Assembly: GCA_009192285.1 (NCBI GenBank)
Contig: WBVU01000009.1
Location: forward strand, 310,001 to 374,000
Reading direction: 5' to 3'
From: Morchella semilibera
Taxonomy: Eukaryota; Ascomycota; Pezizomycetes; Pezizales; Morchellaceae
DNA: 64,000 bases
Positions 35,401 to 47,527 of this stretch are shown one piece after another. Both the position numbers and the translations under genes were made by a program. How positions within the stretch are numbered: position 1 is the stretch's first letter; every line of letters begins with the position of its first letter. The notes beneath the pieces are model-generated. The model saw only the letters and a list, made by a program, of their open reading frames with translations. It was not told the DNA's origin and searched no databases.

Positions 35401-36558
35401 TCCTTTCCATCTCGTTGTCGTCCCCTGGCCGCGCTCAGACAGAGGAAACATTAATCACTCACTTCACTGGCGAACCCAGCGTTCGTCCATCATCTGTTGA
35501 TTCCAGCCCGTCGTTCTGTTCCAACCAAGCACAGCAGCAACGCGAGGCAGGGTTGCCGCCGGTCTGAAACCACAAGAAGGATCATAAAGCAACTGAGAGG
35601 GATCTTCCAAAGGGGAGGGTCACAACGAGCATCGTAGGGTCGAGTACAGTAGCTACATACGCATACATTGCACACATAGGACAGACTTAGAGAAACACAG
35701 AATCAGAGCATTGTACAATTGTACAGACACATACAGGCAGACAGACAGCTTTGACCTTTTTAGGATCTCAGGGAGTGTGCTCCCCGAAAACAGCCTGAGA
35801 GGGAAGAGGGAAGAAGGAAGGAAGGAAGGAAGGGTTGAATACAGTACAGGCAAGGAAGAGGAAGGAAGGAGGTGTAACGAAGGGAAACAGCGACCACCAA
35901 GAAAAGAAGAGGAGATGCATCATACATAAGATAGTAGGGACAGACCGACCATACAAACAGCTAGACACCACCTTTCATTACCTACTACTACTACTACTCT
36001 ACTACAGCCTCCCCAGTCCATCCAATTTTCCTCCACCATTTCTCACTCATCTCTCCATCCGTTCCCAAAAGAGGCACAAAAGGAAGCTAAAGAGAAATAA
36101 GAAGAAGCAGACGAATGAGATAGACAACAGCTACCTCTATACAGCCCCCAGCAGCACTCTTCTTTATTTTTTCCGGGTTCATATTGTTATTGAAGTCACG
36201 TCACCTGCTGCCCTGTAACTACTACATTCTATTCTTGACCAAACAGCACAATAGCTAGAGATATCTTTGGAGGAGAAAAGGAATCATAAGAAGAAGGAGA
36301 AGGGAAAGAATTCGATTTATTGTTCATACAACTATCCAAGCGCCCGGACTCGACCAACCTCGCCTGTTCTTCCCCGCGCAACGGGCAACTTTGGATTACC
36401 CAGATTCCTCTCGCCAAATCAGATAATTCCCACCGACGCGGCCCAATTTAAGCCTGTCAGTGGCCTCGTCATATCCCCTCATCCATCAAACCATCAGCAT
36501 CATCATATATAACTTTGACCGAGTTTTAGGGCAGAAAGCTCACGTAAACTGAAAATAT
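32405..36558. other. Intergenic spacer upstream of cdc24
   Basis: No supportable gene over 4 kb. It includes a dense cluster of TACATGTA and GTAGGTA motifs (33115-33230), a 15-C run (33563-33577), A runs (35297-35313) and GGAA repeats (35814-35833). The right half (35400-36550) is purine- and pyrimidine-skewed and probably contains the cdc24 promoter and long 5' leader. Confidence 0.5.
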
Positions 36559-36579
36559 GTACGCCGATGCGGCGGTGGT
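36559..36579 (+). CDS. cdc24: Possible tiny first coding exon of cdc24
   Basis: ATGTACGCCGATGCGGCGGTG is followed by a strong donor GTGAGT at 36580. An acceptor CTCTCCAG ends at 37104, and from there the frame is open into the ATG at 37144. The join would add MYADAAV plus 13 residues before the internal methionine. The 525-bp intron is long for this window and contains 15-C and 12-C runs. This is inference; the gene may start at 37144 instead. Confidence 0.35.
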
Positions 36580-37143
36580 GAGTTTCTCCTTGTTCTCTTT
36601 CTGGTTGGGCCCCGTTCGTTGAAGGAGTCAAGCCCCCTACAGCACAAACCCCCCCCCCCCCCCAGACAACCACGCTGCTGCTGCTACTACCCACCACGCA
36701 TCCCCCCCCACCTTCCCTCTCCCTCTAATATCGCACCTACTCTATCCCTAACACGGTTTCTTCTCGAACCTCTTCTTATCTCCTTTTTCTTCATCCCCCC
36801 CCCCCCATTTCCCTTACTCACCTACATACCCATCCATCCATTATACATACAACCACACGCGCGCATACGCACACATATACCTACATTCCCGCGTCGCCTT
36901 AAATCGATGCAAAAATAGCAAAACGCAAAGTGTTACTTCTGTACGGAATCAACAAGAATACCTACCCTACCCTACCCCCTCACCTATACCTTCCGCGCTA
37001 GATACCCCCCTCCCCTCACCTCCTACCTTTCCCAAGAATCAAATTCCCACATAACGTCCTACTAGCTTCAAATCATCAAACTGACTTCTACTTCCACTCT
37101 CCAGTTCCCTTCTGCGAGGCTCAAGCCTGCCAGGACACGGTTA

Positions 37144-40100
37144 ATGACTGTGGAAATTGATCAGAGTTCACTCCTCAGAGCTCATACTGCCCCGGCCACA
37201 ATGAACGGTACTGTTCACGTTCCTATGGGAACACCATCAATTGTTTCGTCCTCATCATTATCCGTTGCGAGCGCAGGTGGAGCTGGCACAACATCTCCAA
37301 CTGTCAGCCTTTCGACCCCCATCGGCAACGACTCTCTCATAAACAGAAAGGCAGACCCTTCTCAGGGGCTGTACCAGACATGTGTAGCTCTCCGGGAACG
37401 ATTGCTTCTGGTGCCAGATTTTGAACAATTCTTAGAACCTGCTTCCGGGGAAGGCACGAGGGAGGATCCTGTCAGCCAGCTATGGAGATGCTTCCGTATG
37501 GGATCGAGTCTTTGTGTGTTGTTCAACGCAGTTAGGCCGGTTCAACCCATCGACGAAGAACATTGCAGGCTCGACCTTGGGGCCGTATCTAAAATGAAAG
37601 CTGCAACTTACCACTTTCTTCAGGGAATTAAGAAGGAGCTGGATATCGGCGGAGATGATTCATTTATGATCCACAATCTGTATACCGATGATACGAACGG
37701 TTTTGTCAAGGTGAGTCGATTTTGCCTTGGAGACACAGTAATCTGGGGAATACTCTTTAGGTTTCGCGGTCAAAATTATCCGAATGAGGCTAAATAATTC
37801 TTCGCGATAAGGTGACAAGAACCGTCAGTAAGATATTGGATGTTCTAGCACAAAAAAACCTTCTTCTCCACAAGAACCCTAGTGACAACCGGAGCTCGTC
37901 AGAGCAAAAGCCGTTGAACAATCGCGCGCGTGTTGTCCAGGAGCTGGTGAACACAGAGCGCAAGTATGTACAGGATTTAGAAACACTGCAAGAGTACATG
38001 AAGGAATTGGAGGCGGATGAAATCCTTGGGAAGGATCAGATCCACATTTTGTTTGCGAACTTGAACGGGCTGGTCGATTTTCAGCGGAGGTTTTTGATCA
38101 GAGTAGAGACGCAAAACGACCAGCCTCTTGAGAAACAGCAATGGGGAATGCTTTTTGTTGAATACGTAAGCTCCCAAGCCCTTCAGGCATGAACCGGTCT
38201 CTAAAACATCAGGCAATCATTAGTGTCGCGAACCTGAAGAGCGAGTCCAACGAAGCGGAGACCCAATCGGAGGACCAGCATACCAGGAAACATTCGCCAT
38301 CTATCAGCCTTATGCTTCAAACTTTAAGAACGCCCAGGACTTAGCTCTGGAAGAAAAAGTTAAGCTTGAAAGGAAAGCACACCCTGTATACCAACAACTT
38401 AATGGGTTCCTCATAAAGCCTATCCAGAGAATAACAAAGTATCCGCTGCTTCTGCGAGTATGTTGACCAATCGGAGAACGTTCGGGGGAGACAAATCTAA
38501 CAATTTACCACAGGACTTGATTAAGCAAACGGATCCAGTTGAAGCTGAAGACCAGAAACTCCAGCTAGGTTTAGAAGCCATTGAGGAAATCAACCGTAAG
38601 ATTAATGAGGCAATTAGAAAGACCGAAAACATTGAGAGTGTGAAGGATCTAGAGGGTCGAGTCGAGGACTGGAAAGGGCATAAGCTCGAGCACTTCGGCG
38701 AGCTCTTATTGCACGGGCAATTCTCGGTGATCAAGGGCGACCAGAAGGGTGACGTTGAGCGCGAGGTTTGCTACCCATTTCCCTGTGTAACACAAACACA
38801 ACTCCGGCTAATTTAGTAGTATTATATCTATCTTTTTGAACGTATATTGTTATGCTGTAAAGAAGTAGGGACGGGTAAGAAGCAAAAGCAAGCCATGATG
38901 GCAAGGCCGAAACCTGGAAAAAAGAAGTCTATGCTGCAGCTTAAGGGTCGAATATTTATGCAGAATGTAACGGACGTCGTCTCCCTGGTACGGGGTGGTA
39001 CGTGTTTGTATACCTTTTTATTAAAATATTCATTTTTTATTGTTGGAACCAATGTTGACTCTATCTACAGGGTCATATACCTTACAGATTTTTTGGAAAG
39101 GCGATCCAGGTGTAGAGAATTTTATCATCAAGCACACAAACGAGGAAAGGTTAGAACAATGGAGTAAGGCTCTTGAAAAACAACGAGAAGCCTTCGCCAG
39201 AGTTGGAACACCAAGCAGCCGAGGAGCGAGGACAAGTGAAGGAGCACGATCAACAGCACTTACACAATTTGCTTGGATGGCCAATGCTGATACTGGAGAC
39301 CAAGGACAAACTGCTGCGCTTTCAGAGGATGACGACGATGATCTAGAGGCCCCCCCAGAACCACAAGTACAAGGACTGCATTCTGGTTTCAATCTACCTC
39401 GAAATACATCTAGTGCAAGCATTCGATCTCGGTCCGCTACAAGCGAAAGTGTACAGCAACAATCAATGCAGCAGCAAATGCAACATCAATTGCATCAACA
39501 TCAACTGCATCAACAACTGCATCAACAGCAAGCGCCATCAGGTGCGCTTCCTGGCACATATGCAGCGCGGCCAAATCAACAAAGGTATCCGAGTTCAGCC
39601 ACAATCCCAGGTCAACCGCCACTTACTTTGGTTACCGGTGTTAGTCCTATGCTGCCAGCTTCTCATGATGCTTCGTATTTCTCGCCCGTATCAGAAACGC
39701 CGATGAGCACTCGGATAAGTTCGTCGTCCAATCAGTTCCCGTTTCCCAGAACTTCAACGCCAGGATATTCCGAGGATAACCGACGATATACGCCACCGAG
39801 TGGATTCACCCCGCCAAATATGTCGAGGTCTACATCAAGGGAGGGCGCTGCGATTGCTGCCAGTCAAGCCCAGTTTGCCCACCACCACCAAGTACAACAG
39901 GCGAGTAGTCGCCTGCAACGACCTTCATTACCGGGCATGGCCCCTCAGCCAACAAGCTCGATTCAACAAAACAGGATGCGGTCTGCCAGCAGCCCTAATA
40001 TTCATCATCTTCCTAGTCAAGCACAACTTGCCCGGTCACCAGGCGCCTCAATTCCTCCTATCCCGTCAGTACCTTCAAACTATGTTGCTTATAGCGGTGG

Positions 40101-40530
40101 TCCTGCAGTAATAAACCGGAGCCAGAATAATTCACCTACATCACCCAACTTACCTATGCAAGGGGGGCCAGGGAGGAACTCGCCTGCCATTCAAGAGAAT
40201 GGCCTGAAAACTAACGGTATAAATGGAAATACACCCCAGGTCAAACTGAAGGTCAACTTCGGTGATGACAAGTTTATTATTATCGTACCCGCAACCATTT
40301 CATACAGCCACTTGCTGGAACGAATCGAAAATAAAGTCAGAATCTGTGGTAATACGGGTGTAGAAGTGCCTATAAACCTCATTAGGATAAAATACCAGGA
40401 TGAGGATGGCGATTACATCTCGATGAACTCGGACGACGACGTACAAATGGCATTTGATGTCTCGGGCGATCCTGGGAAGGATGGTAGCTCAGGAATTGCC
40501 GGTGTTGTCACTCTTTACGTGTCGGCTTAA
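37144..40530 (+). CDS. cdc24: Cdc24 Rho guanine-nucleotide exchange factor
   Basis: Activates Cdc42 (and Rac) at sites of polar growth by GDP release. Exons 37144-37710, 37812-38165, 38287-38457, 38514-38765, 38820-38997 and 39071-40530 give 993 residues in phase. Domains in order: Cdc24 calponin-like region (residues about 70-190), Dbl-homology domain starting ARVVQELVNTERKYVQDLE and ending LIKPIQRITKYPLLLR (CR3 helix), a PH domain split over three exons (YYIYLFERILLCCKE; LQLKGRIFMQNVTDVVSL; GSYTLQIFWKG), a long Ser/Pro/Gln-rich linker with a Gln/His run (MQHQLHQHQLHQQLHQ), and a C-terminal PB1 domain with the acidic OPCA motif YQDEDGDYISMNSDDDV for binding a Bem1-type scaffold. The intron after LFVEY uses the acceptor CATACCAG because it restores EY-ETFAIYQPY; a nearer acceptor would add 21 unlike residues. 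Confidence 0.92.
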
Positions 40531-42608
40531 AGGCGATACTAAAAAAATTTTTTTTTTTTTTTTTTACATATTCGGAAAGAACTTTTGCGGGGTTTTGCTT
40601 GTGCATTCTTGGCGATTGATGGGTGGGTGTGGCGTTACGAATCTTTCTTTCTTTTTTTATTTTTTTTTTTCAAACCATTTTCCTTTGTCATTTCCCCCAT
40701 GTCCTCGAGTTTCCACTCGCCTCTTTCTCTTAAATGGTATATCTTTGGAAAATATTGGGGATTCAATTGTTGGTGTTGCATCATCTCTCGTCATTTGGCA
40801 AGATTTTTTCAACACCCAATATTAGCAATAGGGTATTAGTTGCCCTCAATTTACGGGGCTAGGATGATAGTACAAAAGTGATAGTTTTCGGGATGGGAAT
40901 CAGGAAGACGACAACATAACGAATTAACTCAGCGTGGAACCCTTGGACATTGTTGTACCTTTTTTTGGTTTCTTCCCTCATACTTTCCTTTCCTTTTTTT
41001 CCTTTTCTTCTCAGCCAGGTTGGATTCAAAGGATCATCTCTCTCGATTCAGCGGAAGCAAGTTTTGTTTAATTGGAAAATTATTCTTTTTTTATATGCGA
41101 CTTTTACAGCTTTCTTTTCTTTTGTTTCCTTTTCTTATTCTGTTAGAGTTGGGGTGGGTCCGCGAGGGCTTGTTTCGTGTTTGTAGGATTGATTTTAAGT
41201 GCCAGAAGCGCCATGTCAGAGACCAAAAAAAAATAGGAGTACATACTTATGATGTCCGAAGTAAAATGAAGCATTTCCCGGTGCATGGCTGGAGCCTTCG
41301 CCTGTCCAGTGGTTGTTTATACAAACGCCACGTGCGCAAGAAACACAACACTAAACAAACCAAGAGTACGGAACATACCAGCGCTCCTATAGAATGTCGT
41401 GAAGCTGAACAGCCCATAAACCTACTCTAATGTTTGCCTTAGCTTTTGTATGTATGTACTTCCCCTGAGATTTGCTTTTTTACTTACTTTTTTCTAGCGT
41501 GTAGGATTCTAAATGGGTGGTGATCTGATTTTCATGGAATGCAGGGGTTTGCTTTTGCTATTTATTAGCATTAGGGCCTACTACTCTATAGTGGAGCAGT
41601 CTGTGCAGTTATGCAATGCAGCCTAACCCGCTGGCTGCAATTGCGGGTGTGGAGCAGTGGTTGATTGGTTGGCTAACAGGGAAGTACCTAGTGAAGTTGA
41701 ATAGTTAGGCGTAAGAGAGTAGGGCACACATTTGGATCCATTCATTATCCCTTGGATCACATCCACTATTTTAGCCACCCGTGACAATGTGTACCTGAAA
41801 ATCAGGGTGGGGAAAAGTGCTTCTCTGGTACGATAGGGTCAGTTCCAACCAATTGAGTACGGTACCGTAAAAACATATTTCCAGGTATCATACCTCTCCA
41901 ATAAATAAGTTCGTGCTTGAGGGCTGTGCACTCTGTTGGTTGGATTTCCGGATGATCAACATTGACTTCTGCAGTTGGGTTTTGGATGTAAGGGGGATCC
42001 GCGGTACTCAAGCACTGTCGGTCTCAGTGAGGTTTTGCTCATGAATGGTGGTATGATGAGCGATTATGCACTCCCCTAGAATTCGTTTCTTGATATTCGT
42101 GTAGGATGAGGGGCGAAGCAGTCGAGGCGTTTTCGCGCGCGTTATCCTATCCGATAAGGGCCCTCATCTATCATACGAGTTGAAGCGGGTAGAAAAAGTT
42201 CTCGGTAAGAGTGGGGATATATTCAAAGGGGTTAATTAATTAGGGTTTGTAGTGGATCGATGGAGTTGGGGGTGTCAGCAGTGAGCAGCGAGGGGTGAGG
42301 AGTGGGCTTCCTCACATGTTTGCTAGCTTCTGTTTTTTGTGTGACGGGACAAGTGGAAAAGTCAATGATCGAGTGGATGCTTGTCACTCTGGAAGTGGGG
42401 CTGTTTGTTGGTGTGCCATGCAAATTTGCATTGCGTCATGATTTCCACAACCTCTAAAACCAAGCTTTTGAGCCTCCCGTCATAATAACGTGGGGCAGCA
42501 ACGGGCACATAAGAACCCTTTGCCCACTGGAAGCTTGGCCCCAAGAACTTACTTTCTTCTCGTCAATCAACCATTGAAGTGGGCTCCTGCATGTATCTCT
42601 AACCCAAA
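40531..42608. other. Intergenic spacer
   Basis: 3' flank of cdc24 with T runs (40546-40564, 40650-40670), then ordinary AT-rich DNA and the 5' flank of the aminotransferase gene. Frames seen here are T-rich Phe/Leu stretches without family signal. Confidence 0.5.
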
Positions 42609-44329
42609 ATGTCTGCAATTGAAACTGGTACGAATTCATGCTTACTAAAAAAAGAAAGATCATACTAACAAAGGGACAGAGAGACAGTCGACCCCTCATA
42701 AGAGGTTCAGAGAAAGCCAGAAAGGTGCAGGACACAAGCATCCTGGACTGGACCCAAGTCGATCTTCCACGTAAGTTGTTTACCGTATGGGCTTAACCGA
42801 TCTTGTTTGACTGACCTATCAAAACGATTTACCAATCAATAGTGGTGTTGTTTGGACTACTGAACGAGCTTATGAGCACGGCTTTCTCGAAAATCCCCAA
42901 GAATGGGGTAACCTAGGCCAGGGAGCTCCTGAAGTTGAAGACGATATTCTACATGCATTTCACAAACCTACAAGTATCGACATCTCAGTCTCCTCTCGTG
43001 AATATGGCCCTACATCCGGTGTTACCCCTCTCCGGGAGGCGGTAGCGAATCTCTATAACGTCCAGTTTAGAGCTGATAAGCCCTCAAAATATACATGGGA
43101 GAATGTGTGTATCGTTCCGGGGGGACGCGCAGGACTGCTACGCGTCGCTGCGGTATTGGGGAACGCTTATTTAAGCTTCTTTATCCCCGATTACACGGCG
43201 TATAATGAGATGCTTGGCCTGTTCAAGGGCTTTGCAGCTGTTCCGTCACCGTTAGACGAGTCGGATGGATATAGAATTCACCCTGAAAAGATCAGGGAGG
43301 AGGTGAAGCGAGGTGTTAGCGTAATCCTTACAAGTAATCCGAGAAACCCTACGGGTCATATGTTGAGAGGTGAAGAGCTGAAGGAGGTGTTGAAAATTTG
43401 TAGAGAAAGATGCACATTGATTATGGATGAATTTTATAGCGGGTATTTCTTCTTCCTATGGCTCCATTTCTAGGTTACGATGCTTACTGAACATGACCCC
43501 GCAGATATAATTATGCCGACAACTGTGATGGCACTACTATCAGCTCTGCGTCCTACGTTGAAGGTCTGAACTAAATCTGCTTTCTCTGAACATTTCTTTA
43601 CTGACTTTAACAGATGTGGACAATGATAATGTCCTCATTATTGACGGCATGACCAAACGCTTCCGTCTTCCTGGATGGCGCATTGCCTGGGTCATTGGTC
43701 CAAAGGCATTTATCAAAGCAGTTGGATCCTGTGGTTCCTACCTCGATGGCGGTGCCAACGTTCCATTTCAATTTGCATCAATACCAATGTTGGAGCCAAA
43801 CTTTGTCGTAGGAGAGATGGCAGCGTTACAGGAACACTTTAAAAAGAAATTAGATTTTGCAATCAAGAGGTTGACGGATATGGGTTTCAAATTTCCTGTA
43901 AGTAACCCCGCACCAGTGGAGAATATTCGCTTATTTCGCTATGGACAAGTAGAATTTACCTAATTCAACTTTCTACGTAAGTAAACCACTTCTACAGATC
44001 AAAGAAATAGATACTAATTTCTTCGTCATAAAATGTAGATTTGGCTAAACCTCTCCCATCTTCCTGAGAAAATTCGTACCGGCCTTGGGTTTTTTGAAGA
44101 ATGTTTGAAAGAAAAGGTAATTGTCGTACCGGGGATTTTCTTCGACCTTAACCCAAGCAGCCGAAGAGACCTGTTTGATAGCCCTTGCCACCATTTTGTC
44201 AGAGTGAGCTATGGTCCAAAATTGGAAAGCTTGAAGATGGGCTTGGATGGGATCGAAAGAGTTTTAAGAAAGTATGTTTCTGCTGTTGAGTCCCGAACTT
44301 CGGTAGCTTCACTATCTAACAAAAGATAG
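42609..44329 (+). CDS. PLP-dependent class I/II aminotransferase
   Basis: Transfers an amino group between an amino acid and a 2-oxo acid; substrate not predictable. Seven exons: 42609-42627, 42674-42770, 42843-43442, 43505-43563, 43614-43897, 43953-43976, 44039-44329, giving 457 residues in phase. Motifs: WGNLGQGAPEVED, SSREYGPTSGVTPLREAV, PGGRAGLLRV, the cofactor-binding TSNPRNPTGH, MDEFYSGYNY (spans an intron), and the Schiff-base lysine block DGMTKRFRLPGWRIAW, where the Lys of MTK is the likely PLP lysine. The C-terminus has VVPGIFFDLNP and HHFVRVSYGP with the substrate-carboxylate Arg. A 24-nt microexon encodes NLPNSTFY between 55- and 62-bp introns. The first two short exons are the least certain because that end of the family varies. 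Likely cytosolic. Confidence 0.85.
43953..43976 (+). other. 24-nt microexon of the aminotransferase gene
   Basis: Flanked by AAGTAG at 43947-43952 and GTAAGT at 43977. It restores the P-NLPNSTFY-IWLNLSHLP reading; PNSTFY and WLxLSHLP are conserved in related aminotransferases. Confidence 0.75.
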
Positions 44330-47314
44330 GCATGGTGCAATCGAGTAATTAACTCTTTAGGGCGAGGCGGAGTCTGTGTTCGTTCTACAAACCCAGCTGG
44401 TATGGAGCATAAACCTAACTCAGGCGTTAATTGGGTCCTGAGAAATCTTGGCAAGGGTCACCTCGCAAAACCTCTCAGGTTGAATAATACGCTAGTAAAG
44501 GTTACGGAACTTTTAACGATATCAAACTCATGGAATCTCACTCGATTATTATTGTGGTGCTAGTGCATATGCCAAGTCTGACTGCATACATGTCATTATT
44601 TGACACTCTCTGGGTTTAAAAGATAGACTGCTAGAAATCTGCAAAAGTGAGTCCTTACTATATCAAACGACCACTGCTTGGTACTTTTTCACTGGCCTTG
44701 CCAACAGTAAATAAGTCAATTTAGGCCCTAAAAATAGCAAATAACCATGTATGAAGGCTAAAAAAACGCTATATAGGATGTTTCTCCTATACATATCACT
44801 GTCCGTGGGTGCTGCTGTTATATCTCCTAAGCCTATGACCTGTTCATTATAGTTGTAATTGGACCAACATTTTGGGGGCTCACGAACTAAAGACAAGTTT
44901 CTACTGGAATTACAACCTGGTATCTCCGTGTTGCCATCAAAGAAAGATCCCTCCGGCCAGTGGTCACGGCATGTCGGGCCCTAAAATAGGCACGCCAGGC
45001 TTACACTAGACTTGTCAAGTCCGTCGGATCTAGCCATGTTTCCGTACCCGATGCTGGGTACACACGCAAAGCTAATGTACCATAGTACCATGCTTTGGGT
45101 AAATATCATTCTTATCCAGTACTAGCTCAAGCCATGTAATTGTCAAACCAGGATGTGGGTCATCGGCACAATATAGCTCTCGACAAAAAGCCCAAATAAG
45201 CCTCTAGTCATCGATAATCTTCCACCACAGCTTTATCAACAAACTTTAAATATCCCGAAATTTACAGTCTATGACCTACCATGGCGTCTAGGTTTTCAGA
45301 TTCAAATACCATAGGTTCTAAAGAACTCATAAGGATAAAGAAAATTATGCTAGTTGCAAAAGTTTTAGAGCCACGGAGGCGGGGCGGATTCTACTATACT
45401 TCCGCCAAAGGTGATCTGAAAATCGAAAAACTATTTTATTGTGCGGTGCTAGTCACCAACTGAAACAGTCCTCTTGATCGGCTACCTGATGATTTCCGGG
45501 TGTTCTGTGCTTATTTATACCAATATAAAATTTCATAAATTATAAAGATCAGGAGTGTCAGTAAGGTATGGCTAATGCCTGCATGCATCATTTATTTTGT
45601 AATGAGATAGTAAAAAAAAAAGGTTCACGATAGTAACTCTTCTTTGGTTTTCGTCAATAAGATGGGCTAGGACCAGGTCTATTGTAACTTCCGCAAAAAT
45701 GTTCTATGGCAAATACTAATATCATAAATCTTGGGCGATTTGTGGTGACAACTTTGTTTAGGTGAGAAAAGCCAGTATAACCCCCAATTTCTTATGTTTC
45801 CGTCTTCGCCAATTAGGGGCTCCTTGGCCAAAAGTTAGTGAATCTTAATGTTTGACATATCTCCGGTACGGGGGCAACGAAGCCCAGCTACTATAGTTCG
45901 AAGCTACCAAATACGGAATAGATACACCCCCCCCCCCCCCTCTAACTCCCTGGAATCCAACAATACAGCTAGGGAGCCGTGGTATCAGGAGATCGATAGA
46001 GACAGCACACCTGAATACCAAAACCTTTGCAAGGTATATAAAGCACCCCTCCCCCTGGAACCTCGTCTCTTGGGATTACCGATATTCGGGCTAGAAAAGG
46101 CTATTGAAAGTTGATAAACTGGCACCAAAACTCATAGATGGGGTCTGCACAGCCCTTTTAGTACCGTCCAAGCTGGCATTTGGGCCCATCGCATCACTTT
46201 TACCTCCAATTGGGCCCCGTGCCAACCAAACCGTACGGGAATCCTCTTCGGAGATACAAGGAAGTCAGTAGCTATGGCTAACCTACTGGTGACCGAGTTA
46301 AGAGATTGCCCGATTTGCTATTTTCCAGCTAGTAGATTCAACTCTACTGCCCTTCCTCATGGCTTAGGTTGAATGGGTGTAGCATTTTGATGCGTCTATT
46401 TGGGAATGCAGCTCCAAGAAGTCTTAGTGAGCCCGAAAACTTCTACATACACAAGTACAGCCCCTTAACTTACCGGTATGCAGTTGGTACCTTTGCCTAA
46501 CACCAGAGTATGCGTCATTCTAATACGTTCAAGCCCCCTCCCCAAGAGGGACCCTAAAAAAGAGATACCGATGAAACTTAGGAAGCTCCAATTAGCCAAG
46601 CCTATATATGCTTGAATAGATCGAAACCTTCGAATATTAGTTACTTCAACGTAAAGTCTGAAAATGGTTAAATAGGTTTATGCCACTTAGTTTTGTGAGA
46701 AGGTCCTTTGTACTTACTTATTTGACAACTAAGGATGGTTGGGTAGAACTTCACCAAACTAACTGAAGATAGAGCCCGAAATGGATACCCCAGCCAAACA
46801 TCCATCGAGCTTTTGCTCTCCGAGTAACAGCAATGTGCAGTACCTGAGCATTACCCTCAGCACATCAAATTAGGAGATAAATGAGTCAAGTATATCGATA
46901 TGCTGGCGAAGCCAAATTCCCAAATAAAAAAAAACCAGTGTTGACCAATGACCATGAACTACCGCAAGAGCGCCCCGTTGGATAAGACCGGTCTGTTCTT
47001 ACGAGTTCACGGCATAAGCCACAGAAAAATGGTGTGGCTTACGCTACGGACCTGAAAAAGAGACTGGTCTTACTCAACGGACTTTTAGAATAATCAATGC
47101 ATTCCGGAGTATCCTGACTTCCTGATTGCTTTCGCTGGCTCCTCATCCAATACGCGTTCTTTAGTTGTCACGTGTTTTTTACTCCTAGCCTTCCCACATA
47201 TTCTGCTAAAGTCGTACTTCTCCCTCTCTATTTCTCTATTTAAACATCCCTCAATTCAATACCGCCCACGCCACAAACTTTAAAACCCCAGAATCACATA
47301 TACTCACCACTATA
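44330..47314. other. Intergenic spacer with a foldback
   Basis: Three kilobases without a supportable gene. It holds a 14-C run (45927-45940) and a 106-bp foldback (46975-47080). The last 100 bp contain a TATTTAAAC box-like motif near 47241 ahead of the small ORF at 47315. Confidence 0.5.
46975..47080. repeat. Foldback element, 106 bp
   Basis: The left arm begins CCGTTGGATAAGACCGG. The reverse complement of the right arm begins CCGTTGAGTAAGACCAG. The arms are about 48 bp, align with scattered mismatches and a 1-bp gap, and meet around a short AAAATGG loop. Many differences are transitions. The end of each arm is conserved (CCGTTG; AAGCCACA). It may be a MITE or a decayed palindrome. Confidence 0.65.
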
Positions 47315-47527
47315 TTGGCTGCCATTATCATGGCCCCCCCAAAGCCTACAACCCCGTCAATCAGTTATGATGACTGGGCTCTCCCAGACCTTGAGGCCCA
47401 GAAACAGCTCCCGAGAGGCGCTCTCAAACAAAAACAACCTGAGCCCGAAGTCGACGAGCTACCGAAGCCTCAAACATTTCTGATGTTTGCGCTGGAATTC
47501 CTCAAGAAGGTGCTGCGCACTCTCTGA
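47315..47527 (+). CDS. Possible small protein, 70 aa
   Basis: MAAIIMAPPKPTT start; Pro- and charge-rich N-terminal half and a short amphipathic C-terminal helix (FLMFALEFLKKVLRTL). A TATTTAAAC box-like motif lies about 75 bp upstream. No family is recognised. The frame is short enough to arise by chance, but composition and upstream context are more gene-like than other small frames nearby. Confidence 0.35.
   Translation: MAAIIMAPPKPTTPSISYDDWALPDLEAQKQLPRGALKQKQPEPEVDELPKPQTFLMFALEFLKKVLRTL

Noticed and set aside
38166-38223. Shorter cdc24 intron with acceptor CATTAG at 38223
   Set aside because: It would add 21 residues with no family match; the acceptor at 38286 gives a direct EY-ETFAIYQPY join.
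42454-42741. Minus-strand frame over the aminotransferase start
   Set aside because: Overlaps the first two aminotransferase exons and shows no family.
45848-46114. 88-codon plus frame, Pro-rich
   Set aside because: Proline stretch comes from a C homopolymer; no other support.
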